Origin: JAEZKC01 sp046538945
Lineage (GTDB): Bacteria; Fibrobacterota; Chitinivibrionia; Chitinivibrionales; Chitinispirillaceae
NCBI GenBank assembly: GCA_046538945.1
Contig: JBKHHW010000001.1
Span: 1 to 64,000 of the forward strand
DNA length: 64,000 nucleotides
Direction of reading: 5' to 3'
The notes beneath the pieces were generated by a model that did not search any database, was not told the origin of the DNA, and saw only the letters and a list, made by a program, of their open reading frames with translations. Position 1 is the stretch's first letter. Each line of letters opens with the position of its first letter. A program made the position numbers and the translations under genes. Below, piece by piece: positions 15,239 to 24,682 of the stretch.

Positions 15239-16501
15239 CTATTTGAAATCCGCAAGTCCGGAAAAATCAAGTGTCGCAAACAGGTCATCAAGTGTTTCAG
15301 CCCTGCGGATCTGCACCACTTCCCCATTCTCTCTTCTGAGCAACTCGGCGGAACGGAGTTTTCCGTTATAGTTGAAACCCATGGCATGCCCGTGGGCGCC
15401 TGTATCGTGAATCACCAAAATGTCTCCCGGATCGATTTGGGGAAGTTTTCTGTCTATGGCGAACTTGTCATTGTTTTCACAGAGTGAACCTGTCACGTCA
15501 TACACATGATCGGCCGGCTCATTCTCCTTGCCCAGAACAGTGATGTGATGATATGCACCGTAGAGCCCCGGACGCATGAGATCGGCCATACAGGAGTCAA
15601 GACCGACATATTTTTTATAGATGTCCTTCTTATGAAGGACCTTCGAAACCAGAAAACCATAGGGCCCGGTCATCATCCGGCCGCACTCCATGTAGAGCTT
15701 CAGTGGATCAAGGTCTTCGGATGCAATGATCCTTTCGTAGGCTTCTTTGATTCCTGCGGAAACCAGATCCAGATCAACAGGCTCCTGCTCCGGACGGTAA
15801 GGAACTCCGATACCGCCACCAATATTCACAAACTCGAAATGGATATTGAGTTCCTTTGACAACTCCTTAACCAGATTGAAAAGCATCACCGCGGTTTCAA
15901 CGAAATACCTGGCGTTGAGTTCATTGGAAGCGACCATGGCATGAAGACCAAACCGCTTCACGCCCTTATCCCTGAGAACTTTGTATCCTTCAAAAAGCTG
16001 TTCCCGGGTGAAACCGTACTTCGCTTCCTGAGGATTTCCTATGATGGTGTTCCCCTCACGGACAGCCCCCGGGTTGTACCTGGCACAGACCAGATCGGGA
16101 AGACCGGCGTGCTCTTCAAGATAGGGAATATGACTGATGTCATCCAGGTTGATTATAGCTCCCAGTTCACGTGCGACTTTGAATTCCTCTGCAGGAGTAT
16201 CGTTAGAGGTGAACATGATCTTTTCCCCGACTATGCCGCATTTTCGGGAAAGCTCGAGTTCTGCCATGGAACTGCAGTCCGCCCCGATTCCCTCCTGCCT
16301 GAAAATGCTCATGATGTAGGGGTTCGGAGTCGCTTTCACCGCGAAATATTCAGTAAAACCCGGTGCCCAGGAAAATGCTTTTTTAAGTTTGCGGGCATTC
16401 TCCCGTATCCCCTTTTCATCATAGAGGTGAAAGGGAGTGGGAAACCGCTCTATAACCTGTTCAATTTCAGCTTTTGTAAAAGGTACTTCTTTTTTGGCCA
16501 T
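15239..16501 (-). CDS. lysA: Diaminopimelate decarboxylase
   Basis: A 420-residue PLP enzyme of fold type III that makes lysine from meso-diaminopimelate. Key features are the early YFAVKATPNP with the PLP lysine, the glycine loop NIGGGIGVPYR, ECGRMMTGPYG, and the catalytic cysteine region GSLCENNDKF. These identify the LysA/ornithine-decarboxylase group III family; DAP specificity is likely but arginine or carboxynorspermidine decarboxylases share the fold. It heads a two-gene unit with the transformylase. The dapA and dapB genes lie 24 kb away. Confidence 0.88.
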   Translation of the reverse strand: MAKKEVPFTKAEIEQVIERFPTPFHLYDEKGIRENARKLKKAFSWAPGFTEYFAVKATPNPYIMSIFRQEGIGADCSSMAELELSRKCGIVGEKIMFTSNDTPAEEFKVARELGAIINLDDISHIPYLEEHAGLPDLVCARYNPGAVREGNTIIGNPQEAKYGFTREQLFEGYKVLRDKGVKRFGLHAMVASNELNARYFVETAVMLFNLVKELSKELNIHFEFVNIGGGIGVPYRPEQEPVDLDLVSAGIKEAYERIIASEDLDPLKLYMECGRMMTGPYGFLVSKVLHKKDIYKKYVGLDSCMADLMRPGLYGAYHHITVLGKENEPADHVYDVTGSLCENNDKFAIDRKLPQIDPGDILVIHDTGAHGHAMGFNYNGKLRSAELLRRENGEVVQIRRAETLDDLFATLDFSGLADFK

Positions 16502-16660
16502 TAGAACTCCATATCGGTAAAACTTAGAAAAACAATCAAAAGAGTCGTAAAATACGAAATTTGTATCAGCTTGTCACGCAATTGCAGATTTTTTACGCAG
16601 AACAGACCGAAAAAGAGGCTCTTATTTCACACAACAAACCATTACGCTGAAGCAACGGGA

Positions 16661-17185
16661 TTATGGCTTAGAATTACCGTACTGTTCCCAAAAAACCACC
16701 TCGTCCAACTCTTTTCTTCTCCGGGCACCCTGAGGAAGAGAGGGGTACCCTAGCGGTGTGAAGGCAATAGGTTCTATGTAGGAAGGGAGCTTGAGTACTC
16801 TGAGGGCCTCAGGAAGAGAAAACGCCCCGATCCAGCAGGTCCCCAGCCCTTCATCGGCAGCAGCAAGCGTTATGTGATCCATAGCAATCGCCGCATCCAC
16901 ATCTCCATAATCCTTACCATCTTTCCTTTTCCAGGACACGGTCCTGTCGCAGCAAACGGCTATTATTACCGGTGCATTCAAAAACCATTCACGGTCATAC
17001 ACCGCTTTGAGATTCTTTTTGGCTTCTTCTCTACGTAACACAATGAAACACCAAGGCTGATTATTCACCGCGGAGGGAGCATTCCTGGCAGCATCAAGCA
17101 CTCTTACAATCAGCTCCTGATCCACACTCCGGTCCTGATATCCACGCACCGAATATCTTTTATCCACCAGATCTCTGAAACTCAT
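16661..17185 (-). CDS. Nitroreductase family protein
   Basis: A 174-residue FMN-dependent nitroreductase-like protein. It opens FRDLVDKRYSVRGY (the R-R/S-V-R FMN phosphate motif), has APSAVNNQPW for flavin contact, GLGTCWIGAF near the middle and a final TPLGYPS. The substrate is unknown; members reduce nitro-aromatics, quinones or flavins with NAD(P)H. GGAGA precedes the ATG. It stands alone between lysA and the large barrel/TPR gene. Confidence 0.87.
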   Translation of the reverse strand: MSFRDLVDKRYSVRGYQDRSVDQELIVRVLDAARNAPSAVNNQPWCFIVLRREEAKKNLKAVYDREWFLNAPVIIAVCCDRTVSWKRKDGKDYGDVDAAIAMDHITLAAADEGLGTCWIGAFSLPEALRVLKLPSYIEPIAFTPLGYPSLPQGARRRKELDEVVFWEQYGNSKP

Positions 17186-17277
17186 GCCGATCTCCTAACG
17201 TCTTTTATCTAGAATAAAAAAAGAGGAGCAGAAAGGTTTCCCCTACTGCCCCCCGATCTATAAATCCGCAGAAAGGA

Positions 17278-19653
17278 TCAGTACCCTAATTCACCATGGG
17301 TCTGCTCTTCTTCCTCTTCTTCTTCACCACCCTTCTCCATCTCCTGCATTTCACGCCTCAGCCTTTCAATTTCCATATCCAGATCCTGGGCCTCCTCATC
17401 AAGTTTCTGAGTCCCCTCGACATCCTGACCCATAATCTTCTGAACCGTGGCCAGTGCATACTCCACATCTTCTCTGACCTGATCTATTCCCCTGGAGAAA
17501 AAGGATGTCCTGGTAAAATTGCTTTCGTATTCATAATGTTTATCGAACTTTTGCAGATAATCACCATGAAGAGTTTTCAGGCTGTCCAGAACTTTTACCA
17601 GATGGGACGTGGAGCCAACGGTAGAGAAGTCTTCCACCCGATCTGACATCTGAGAAAATTCAAGCCTGTGATTATCGTACTGAAGTCTCTTTATGTTGAG
17701 AGAATCTAAAGGGGGCATTGAAAGCCCAGCTGAGAGAGCGTACGCATCCTTCAGAATCCCATGCGCCTTTTGGTAATTTTTCTGAAGAATATGTCCATAA
17801 GCCTGCACCAGCATACCTTCACACTTCAGAATTTCCTTGTCAGTTGTTTTTTCCAGCTGTTCACCGGTTGCAATACAGTCACTCCACTGACGCGCCTTTA
17901 TCGCTGTCCAGGCTTTTCCCAGCAGAGCGTCCTCGGCATAGTAACTGTCATCGGGAATCATTCTGAGAGCCACTACAGCTTTAGACAAAGCACTTTCCTC
18001 ATAAAAGAGATACCCTAGGAACAAATAACTGCGGTAAACGATCTCCTCAGCTTCGGAGGTTTTTGCCTGTGTACTGATCACATTCTCAAGCGCAGTGATT
18101 ATCTCCTGTACATCGCTGTCCAACAGTGCATGCCCCACAGCAGTAGCATGCTGAGCATGAATATAGTCCGGATGAGAATCCGGTACAACAGAAAAAGCAT
18201 GAATTGCTTTCCTGTACTCACCGTTCTGAAGGTTGATCTGACCCATCAGATACGCCCCATGAAATCTGAGCGAATCAGGAACACTCGGTTTATTGAGCTC
18301 AACGAACTGGTTGGACGCAGAGGCGAAATCTTTGTTGCGGTAATATATACGCATAAGCCCCAGGTCGGCATAAGGTACTACGGAGCTGAGAGGGTGCTGG
18401 TCTTTGGTTTTGATATAGTTCACAACGGCCTGATCCCTCATATCCATCTGTTCCTGACAGTCAGCCCTGAAAAGATTAACCCAGTCATTTTTGAAGAAAT
18501 CAGGGAATTCGACAGCTATACGGCTGAAGACGAAAAAGGCACTCCAGTACTTTTTCTCAGAATAGAGCTTGCGGGCCCTGTTGTACAGTTCGTTGGGACT
18601 GAGAGAGGCCAGACGGGCCATTCTACGTGCGTAAACTTCCTCCCTGTGCTTGCCGATATCCGCTTTAACGTAAAAAGTATGACTGGTAGCCTCGCTATTC
18701 TCTTCTGTCATAATGTTGTACTGGTAAAAAGCAGAAAGGTCGCGCCCCACATTGAATGAAGGCACATTGATCCCGAGAGCCAACCCCCAGTAATCAAGAA
18801 CATCCTCATCAAAACCGAACATCAGGTATGATTTGAACATTCTCATAGCCCAGAAACCTACTCTCCAATTAAGATCCCATTCCAGTTTTTTAAGGTAACT
18901 CACATTGCTTTCAAAAGTTTTGGCATTGACTATGAAATCCTTGATATCCAGATCCATATAGTTCTCAATCCTGTTTTCCCAGTAATTGGAATTCCAGGAC
19001 AAACGCAGATTCCGGGCATACTCTGCCTCGTTGCCCCATTTGGGAACCCAGGAATTGCCCATCGAAGGAGCGATAAGATTCTGAGTTGCCAGTCCCAGAA
19101 TATGCTCGCCAATTACCGGGTGATTCAACAGTCTGTAAGTGGCACCCAAATCAATACCGGTACCCTGGAGAGGATCTCCGAAATTGGACTGATAAGCAAA
19201 GTTGAGATTGGCCCCTACCACAAACTGCCGCCAGATATGCCAGGCGTAACCGAAAGATATGAATACATTGGTATTACTGTACCTAATAGCGTTCTCTAAA
19301 TTTTCGGTCAGTCTTCCGTTTTCATCCGCAATATCGTCATGCACAAATCCGTCGTCACCAAGCAGCATGGAGACACTTGCGGTATGGTGAAGTGACAACG
19401 GAACATTTACACCGAAATCCCAAAGGTAAAACTGTCCTTCCAGAACAGGTGCAACAGCTAATCTTGCCGAAATGTAATTCTCCTCGGCTATGAAAGCAGG
19501 ATTGCTCACTGAAGAGTAAGGGGTGTGAATACTACGCCAACGTTGCGTGAGAAGAAACTCCCCCGGAAGTCCGTCTGCCAAAACAGAATTCCACAAGCTC
19601 AAAACACACAAGAGTAGTAACAGCCTTTTGCCGAATAACTCACGCTTTAACAT
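17278..19653 (-). CDS. Large secreted protein: barrel-like N-terminus, TPR repeats, acidic coiled-coil tail
   Basis: A 791-residue protein. A signal peptide (about 1-26) is followed by a beta-rich region (about 30-340) with strand-like SARLAVAPVLEGQFYLWDFG and GLALGINVPSFNVG; then tetratricopeptide-like helical repeats (about 345-690) such as LYNRARKLYSEKKYWSAFFVF and GAYLMGQINLQNGEYRKAI; then a charged coiled coil and a Glu-rich C-terminus. The order suggests an outer-membrane barrel with a periplasmic TPR scaffold. GAGAGG precedes the ATG. I do not recognise a named family; a role in envelope assembly or gliding-like machinery would be a guess. Confidence 0.6.
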   Translation of the reverse strand: MLKRELFGKRLLLLLCVLSLWNSVLADGLPGEFLLTQRWRSIHTPYSSVSNPAFIAEENYISARLAVAPVLEGQFYLWDFGVNVPLSLHHTASVSMLLGDDGFVHDDIADENGRLTENLENAIRYSNTNVFISFGYAWHIWRQFVVGANLNFAYQSNFGDPLQGTGIDLGATYRLLNHPVIGEHILGLATQNLIAPSMGNSWVPKWGNEAEYARNLRLSWNSNYWENRIENYMDLDIKDFIVNAKTFESNVSYLKKLEWDLNWRVGFWAMRMFKSYLMFGFDEDVLDYWGLALGINVPSFNVGRDLSAFYQYNIMTEENSEATSHTFYVKADIGKHREEVYARRMARLASLSPNELYNRARKLYSEKKYWSAFFVFSRIAVEFPDFFKNDWVNLFRADCQEQMDMRDQAVVNYIKTKDQHPLSSVVPYADLGLMRIYYRNKDFASASNQFVELNKPSVPDSLRFHGAYLMGQINLQNGEYRKAIHAFSVVPDSHPDYIHAQHATAVGHALLDSDVQEIITALENVISTQAKTSEAEEIVYRSYLFLGYLFYEESALSKAVVALRMIPDDSYYAEDALLGKAWTAIKARQWSDCIATGEQLEKTTDKEILKCEGMLVQAYGHILQKNYQKAHGILKDAYALSAGLSMPPLDSLNIKRLQYDNHRLEFSQMSDRVEDFSTVGSTSHLVKVLDSLKTLHGDYLQKFDKHYEYESNFTRTSFFSRGIDQVREDVEYALATVQKIMGQDVEGTQKLDEEAQDLDMEIERLRREMQEMEKGGEEEEEEEQTHGELGY

Positions 19654-19867
19654 TTTATTTGACCTCTCCTATAAGTATCACTAATCGCATCCAAGGTCCG
19701 AACAGAGATTCTGTCCACCGGAGTAACTGACCTGCCAATTTATTGTTGCACTATCTTCCATATGATATATAGATAATACAATCTGATACACGCACATTCT
19801 CAAGCACTAAAATCAGTTCCCAACGATTCTCTCCAGATCCCCCCAACAATATATTCACAATAGACCG

Positions 19868-19900
19868 AAATTGCTCATTTTTGTGAAAAAAGAGCAATTT
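19868..19900. repeat. Long inverted repeat in intergenic DNA
   Basis: AAATTGCTC (19868-19876) and GAGCAATTT (19892-19900) pair perfectly; inside, after an A-A mismatch, TTTTT pairs with AAAAA around a GTG loop. It could be an operator, a stop signal or an RNA element. It lies over 200 bases from both flanking genes. Confidence 0.5.
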
Positions 19901-20071
19901 TCTCCGGGAAATTCTACTGCTCGGAGACTTCAGATACCGGAAATCACATGCTTAATCGATTAAAATACAGGATAAGCACTTATAATAAATAGATATCCGC
20001 CATCAAGGAATAAAAGAACATTTTTCAGATTTGCCAAAAATCTGCACCGAAGCACCTAACCGCAATGAAAA

Positions 20072-20089
20072 CAGCGCCTTCCGGTGCTG
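20072..20089 (-). terminator. Terminator of the RND efflux operon
   Basis: On the minus strand CAGCACC-GGAA-GGCGCTG (7 bp, one G-U pair, tetraloop) is followed by TTTTCATT, 29 bases after the tolC-like stop. A standard intrinsic terminator form. Confidence 0.7.
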
Positions 20090-20117
20090 GATCTTTTCAC
20101 TGGAACAAACCGAACTT

Positions 20118-21581
20118 TTATTGATAAGCGGCTATTCCGCGCCTGTTCAGAAGTGTTCCGTCACTGGAGTATAAAGAAAGAAGCGCATTCATATAGGTGA
20201 CTCTGGCCCTGGCCTCATCAAGATCCGCAGAAATGTAGTCCCTCTGAGCCTGGAGAACTGCATACTCCGTAGATTTCCCCACATTCATCTTCTCCTGCTC
20301 CGCCTCCAGTTTCTTCTGCTGAAGATCTCTGGCCACCTGCGCGGCCTCTATCTGTTTCAGAGCTCTTGATGCCTCCAGATGTGCGGATCGGACCTCAAGT
20401 TCCATTAACCTGGAAAAATTCTCCAAAGACAGCTCAATCTGCTCCGAGGAAAGCACCGCCCGCCGGTGCCTCTCACGGGAGGCTCCATTAGAAGCCGGCA
20501 TCTGGAATGTAAGCCCACCGGAAATAGAACCGGACGGCTCATCATACCTGCTCAATGCATCACTGAAAGATTGAGCATAAGAGGAGCCCTCGAGCGTGAT
20601 GAAGAAATCAAGTTTGGGCAACAATCCATTTTTTGTACGGGTAACCTCAAGCTCCCCCTTCCGGGCAAGAAGCCGGGCCAGACTGAGATCGGGACGGTGT
20701 GCCTGCGCTGCTTTCAGGTGAAGCACAACACTATCGGCATGATCCAGTGATACCGCAGTATCCTTTGGAGCAAGCTGAGTTTCCCATAAAAGAGAATCAC
20801 TCATCAGATAAATCAACTGAAGTGACTTCTGTCTGAATGCTGCGGATGCATCGATAAGTTGTTTTTCACGAGTTGCCACCTCCGCTCTGATGACGGCAAG
20901 ATCCAAAGAGGCAATCCGACCCACTTTCAGTTTTTCTTCAGATTCATACAACAGTCTCCGGGCCAATTCAAGAGAATGCGTGTAAATCCCCACTTCCCTG
21001 CGGCTCAACACCAAGTCCCAGTAAGCACGTTCCGTATCAGCCAAAAGCTTCATAGCGTAAGCCGCAAGCTCCTCCTGACGAATACAAATGTCCACGTTGG
21101 CAGTGCGTATGGGAGCCAGATTCGCCGACGGACTCAATCCCCGCATAAGGGGCTGAGCCAGAGTCAAAGACATGGAGTTTTCATACTCCTCTCCAGGCAC
21201 AGTAAAAGGCCTGAGGCCTCCTCCCGATAACGGGCCAACACTCCCCTCAAGCTGAATACTGGTTCCAGTGGGGAGTTCTTCAGTGACAGCCACTGAAGCA
21301 TTCTGGACATTCCTTACAGAGTCCCCTCTTTGCTGACTGCTCCCGAAGGACATCCGTATCTGTGGTTCATATCGGTACAGATTCTCTCTGTAGATTGTGG
21401 AAGCCACCTCGGTATCGATCCGCTCGATGCGGAAAAGCGGATTGTTCTGTGCAGCTTTCAACAATACATCGCGAAGAGAAAGATGAAGAGAATCAGTCGA
21501 TGCCGTAGCGAAGAGCGGCGCGGCCCCAAGCAGTGTCGAAAACGCTACAACCATACCAATGAATCTCATTTTCATACTCAT
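20118..21581 (-). CDS. TolC family outer-membrane efflux protein
   Basis: A 487-residue secreted protein with a signal peptide (about 1-26) and two repeated long-helix/beta-hairpin halves as in TolC. Features are the LSLRDVLLKAAQNNPLFRIER opening helix, SMSLTLAQPLMRG, and the second-half helices with AQRDYISADLDEARARVTYMNALLSL before the end. It should form the outer-membrane duct for the RND pump upstream. Its start overlaps the pump's stop by 4 bases and AGAGGGAAAG precedes it. Confidence 0.9.
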   Translation of the reverse strand: MSMKMRFIGMVVAFSTLLGAAPLFATASTDSLHLSLRDVLLKAAQNNPLFRIERIDTEVASTIYRENLYRYEPQIRMSFGSSQQRGDSVRNVQNASVAVTEELPTGTSIQLEGSVGPLSGGGLRPFTVPGEEYENSMSLTLAQPLMRGLSPSANLAPIRTANVDICIRQEELAAYAMKLLADTERAYWDLVLSRREVGIYTHSLELARRLLYESEEKLKVGRIASLDLAVIRAEVATREKQLIDASAAFRQKSLQLIYLMSDSLLWETQLAPKDTAVSLDHADSVVLHLKAAQAHRPDLSLARLLARKGELEVTRTKNGLLPKLDFFITLEGSSYAQSFSDALSRYDEPSGSISGGLTFQMPASNGASRERHRRAVLSSEQIELSLENFSRLMELEVRSAHLEASRALKQIEAAQVARDLQQKKLEAEQEKMNVGKSTEYAVLQAQRDYISADLDEARARVTYMNALLSLYSSDGTLLNRRGIAAYQ

Positions 21582-24500
21582 GCTCTCTTTCCCTCTAACT
21601 TCATTTTTTTCTCTTTTCTCTGCTCAACAATGGAATAGATGACGGGAATAAATACCAGGGTGATCATAGTGGAAACTGAAAGGCCGCCTATCACTACACG
21701 AGCCATGGGGGCCTGAGTTTCCCCGCCTTCACCCATTCCGATCGCCAGGGGAAGAAGCCCAAGAGAAGTGGTGAGTGTGGTCATGAGAATCGGGCGCAGA
21801 CGACGTTCTCCCGCGGTCTCCAATGCCTTGAAGAGCCCCATACCCTCTTCACGCCGGAAACGATTCACCGTATCCACAAGAACAATAGCATTGTTGACCA
21901 CTATACCCGCAAGAATGATACAACCGATATAAGCCTGAACCGTAAACGGTGTACCGGTCAGCAGCATTATTGCCACCACCCCGACCAAAGCAACCGGGAT
22001 TGAAAACAACACTATAAAAGGATCCTTGAATGATTCGAACTGCCCTGCCATGACCAGAAAAACAAGCAGAATCGCCATCGCGATTCCAAACATCATTTCT
22101 CTTTGGGACTTCTGCTGCTCTTCCCAGTCACCCCGGATCAAAACAGCAAATTCCTGAGGCACGGAAATATCCTTTAGCGCCTCTCTTATTCTCTCCACTA
22201 TGGTTTTCAGATCCACTCCGTCGTAATCTACATTGATGCTCACCACCCGCTCCCGGTCCCGCCGCTGCACCTCAGTAGGTCCGGTAGCCGGCTCCACGTC
22301 TGCAACGGACTGAAGGGAAACAGCAGTTCCCGTCTTATTCAAAACAGACAACCGGTAAAGCTGATCGATCTTCTTTCGATCCTCCTGCGCCAACCGCACG
22401 ATCACGGAATATTCCTTTCCACTGACCCGTACCTGAGTGGCGCGGGTGCCCCCCATTGCAGTGCGGACAGTGCTGCCGATCTGATTTGCCGTCAATCCCA
22501 GATCCGCCGCCTTCCCGCGATCGATCTTGACTCTGTATTCAGGCATTCCCTCTTCGCGGCTGATATCCGCTTCAGTGACGCCCTCGACCTGCAAAATGGC
22601 ATCTGACAACTGCTGAGCAAGCAATCGCCCAGTCTTGAGATCGTGTCCCCTGATCTCCACATCTAAAGACTGATCCTGACTGGTTCCTATTCTGAAAATG
22701 AAAAGTCCTCTCCCCTCCCTTACACGAATGGAAGCGCCCGGAATTCCCATCAGCTTAGGTCTCAGCTGCTGAGCGACTTTGGCTGACGAACGGGACCTCT
22801 GATTTTTGGGGACAAGCGCAACTCGCATATTTGCAGTATGATTACTCGACCACCACCCCCCTCCTCCCACCATTGCAACTATGTATTCGCACTCCGGAAC
22901 TTCTTTCTTTATGATTCCTTCAACTGTCTTTACAACTTCATCCAGGCGTTCAAGTTTCGTTCCCACCTCCATTTCCACATTGACCCTCACCTCGCTTTCA
23001 TCGGCTGATGGCATAAACTCCACTCCTACCAGTGGAAGTGCCAGCAGTGCAAGGATAAACAAAGCCGCTACGGACATGATTACCGTGGGGCGGTGCCGGA
23101 GTGCCCAATGAATGAGACGGCCGTACTGATGCTCGACTGCAATGTAGAAACTCTCCGAGCGGCGGAAAACCGACGAGAACAATCCGCTTTTTGATTGAGA
23201 CAGATTACGTGTATAGAGGAATTTGGAAGAAAGCATGGGCACGAGTGTAAGAGCCACTAAAAGCGAACATGCCAGAGAAAAAGCGACCACATAGGCCAGA
23301 GAACGAAACATTATACCCGACATTCCCTGAATGAATACAACCGGAAAGAAAACCACCAGAGTGGTGAGTGTACTGGCAGTAACGGCGGACCATACCTCGC
23401 CTGCGCCCTTGACTGCGCTTGCTTCGGCTTCTTCGCCGTTTTCCCGTTTATGATAAATGTTGTCAAGAACCACAATTGCATTGTCCAGCAGCATGCCTAT
23501 TCCAAGGGCGAGACCGCCGAAGGTCATCAGGTTGAGAGTAAGCCCGCTGAAATAAACAAGTGCAAAGGTGGCAATTATAGAAATAGGAATAGCGACGCTG
23601 ATGATCAGGGTTGTGGAAATGTTACGCAGAAAAAGCAGCAGCACAAGAAGTGCAATTGCACCACCGATCAACAAAGCATTCGCAACAGCTCCGATTGATC
23701 TCTCGATGTATTTGGATGTATCTATAAGCGGGATGATGTCAAACCCGGAGATATCCCTGTTTATCCGACTCAACTCACGGTGCACCCCATTGGCAACCGC
23801 AACCGTATTGGTTCCGGACTGTTTGCTTACTGAAAGCTGAATACCCGGAGTACCGTTTATTCTTACAATATTCGTAACCTCTTCATATCCGTCCGTAACT
23901 TCCGCAATATCTGAAATCCTTACCGCTGCACCGTTTCTCACTGCTACAATCGTATTGCGTACGTCATCTACTCCTTCAAACTCCGCAAGAGTTCTCACCA
24001 TTATTTCACGGTTACCCTGATCGACGGACCCGGCCGGAATGTTTCTGTTCTCCTGATTCAGAGCGCTCACCACCATGTCGGTGGAAATGCCGAACGCCTC
24101 CATACTGGAAGAACGGAGCGAGACCTGAATTTCCCTGCCGGTTCCACCGCGAATATCAACCGAGGCAACTCCCTCAACCCGCTCAAGACGGTACAGGACC
24201 TGATCCTCCACGATCTGCCTTATCTCCGTCAATTCCTTATCTGATGTAACACCCAGAATCATGACGGGAAAGGCATTCAGATCGAATTTACGTATGAAAG
24301 GCCGTTCGATGTCTTCGGGGAGGCTGTTGAGGGATCTGTCGATCCTGTCCCGTATGTCATTCACCGCTACATCGAGATCCGTTCCCCAGACAAAAGAGAC
24401 CCGCACAGTACTCCTTCCCTCACTTGAGGTGGAAGTGATCTCCTCTATCCCCTGCAGCCCGGCAATCGCCGCCTCTATGGGACGAGAAACAAGTTCCTCC

Positions 24501-24682
24501 ATCTCCTGAGGGCCGGTATTACCATAGGAGGTTACCACAGTTATGGTGGGATAGGTAATCTCCGGCATAAGATCAATCGGAAGCCGCATCAGCGAGAATG
24601 CTCCGATTACCAGGACAACCAGATATATCACGGTTATGAGAACCGGACGACGTACGGAAAGCTTTACAAAAGAAGCGCTCAT
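21578..24682 (-). CDS. RND efflux pump permease (AcrB/MdtB-like)
   Basis: A 1034-residue inner-membrane antiporter of the RND superfamily, with 12 expected membrane helices in two halves and two large periplasmic loops. It begins SVRRPVLITVIYLVVLVIG and has DLMPEITYPTITV, the TM4 segment GIGMLLDNAIVVLDNI with the proton-relay Asp, and second-half NNAIVLVDTVNRFR. Length is normal for the family. It exports hydrophobic drugs or lipids; the substrate is not readable. The middle gene of a three-gene efflux operon with 4-base overlaps on each side. Confidence 0.93.
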   Translation of the reverse strand: MSASFVKLSVRRPVLITVIYLVVLVIGAFSLMRLPIDLMPEITYPTITVVTSYGNTGPQEMEELVSRPIEAAIAGLQGIEEITSTSSEGRSTVRVSFVWGTDLDVAVNDIRDRIDRSLNSLPEDIERPFIRKFDLNAFPVMILGVTSDKELTEIRQIVEDQVLYRLERVEGVASVDIRGGTGREIQVSLRSSSMEAFGISTDMVVSALNQENRNIPAGSVDQGNREIMVRTLAEFEGVDDVRNTIVAVRNGAAVRISDIAEVTDGYEEVTNIVRINGTPGIQLSVSKQSGTNTVAVANGVHRELSRINRDISGFDIIPLIDTSKYIERSIGAVANALLIGGAIALLVLLLFLRNISTTLIISVAIPISIIATFALVYFSGLTLNLMTFGGLALGIGMLLDNAIVVLDNIYHKRENGEEAEASAVKGAGEVWSAVTASTLTTLVVFFPVVFIQGMSGIMFRSLAYVVAFSLACSLLVALTLVPMLSSKFLYTRNLSQSKSGLFSSVFRRSESFYIAVEHQYGRLIHWALRHRPTVIMSVAALFILALLALPLVGVEFMPSADESEVRVNVEMEVGTKLERLDEVVKTVEGIIKKEVPECEYIVAMVGGGGWWSSNHTANMRVALVPKNQRSRSSAKVAQQLRPKLMGIPGASIRVREGRGLFIFRIGTSQDQSLDVEIRGHDLKTGRLLAQQLSDAILQVEGVTEADISREEGMPEYRVKIDRGKAADLGLTANQIGSTVRTAMGGTRATQVRVSGKEYSVIVRLAQEDRKKIDQLYRLSVLNKTGTAVSLQSVADVEPATGPTEVQRRDRERVVSINVDYDGVDLKTIVERIREALKDISVPQEFAVLIRGDWEEQQKSQREMMFGIAMAILLVFLVMAGQFESFKDPFIVLFSIPVALVGVVAIMLLTGTPFTVQAYIGCIILAGIVVNNAIVLVDTVNRFRREEGMGLFKALETAGERRLRPILMTTLTTSLGLLPLAIGMGEGGETQAPMARVVIGGLSVSTMITLVFIPVIYSIVEQRKEKKMKLEGKRA

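Larger units (their letters stand above)
19654..20117. other. 464-base intergenic region
   Basis: No gene is seen here. It is AT-rich and holds the leader of the barrel/TPR gene, the terminator of the efflux operon (20072-20089) and a long hairpin at 19868-19900. A TATAAT-like hexamer near 19980 on the plus strand has no convincing -35 partner and no gene after it. Confidence 0.6.

Noticed and set aside
23200..23220. Another Fur-box-like TTGAGAC near 23.2 kb
   Set aside because: Only the left half (TTGAGACAGATT) matches and it is inside the RND pump gene without symmetry.
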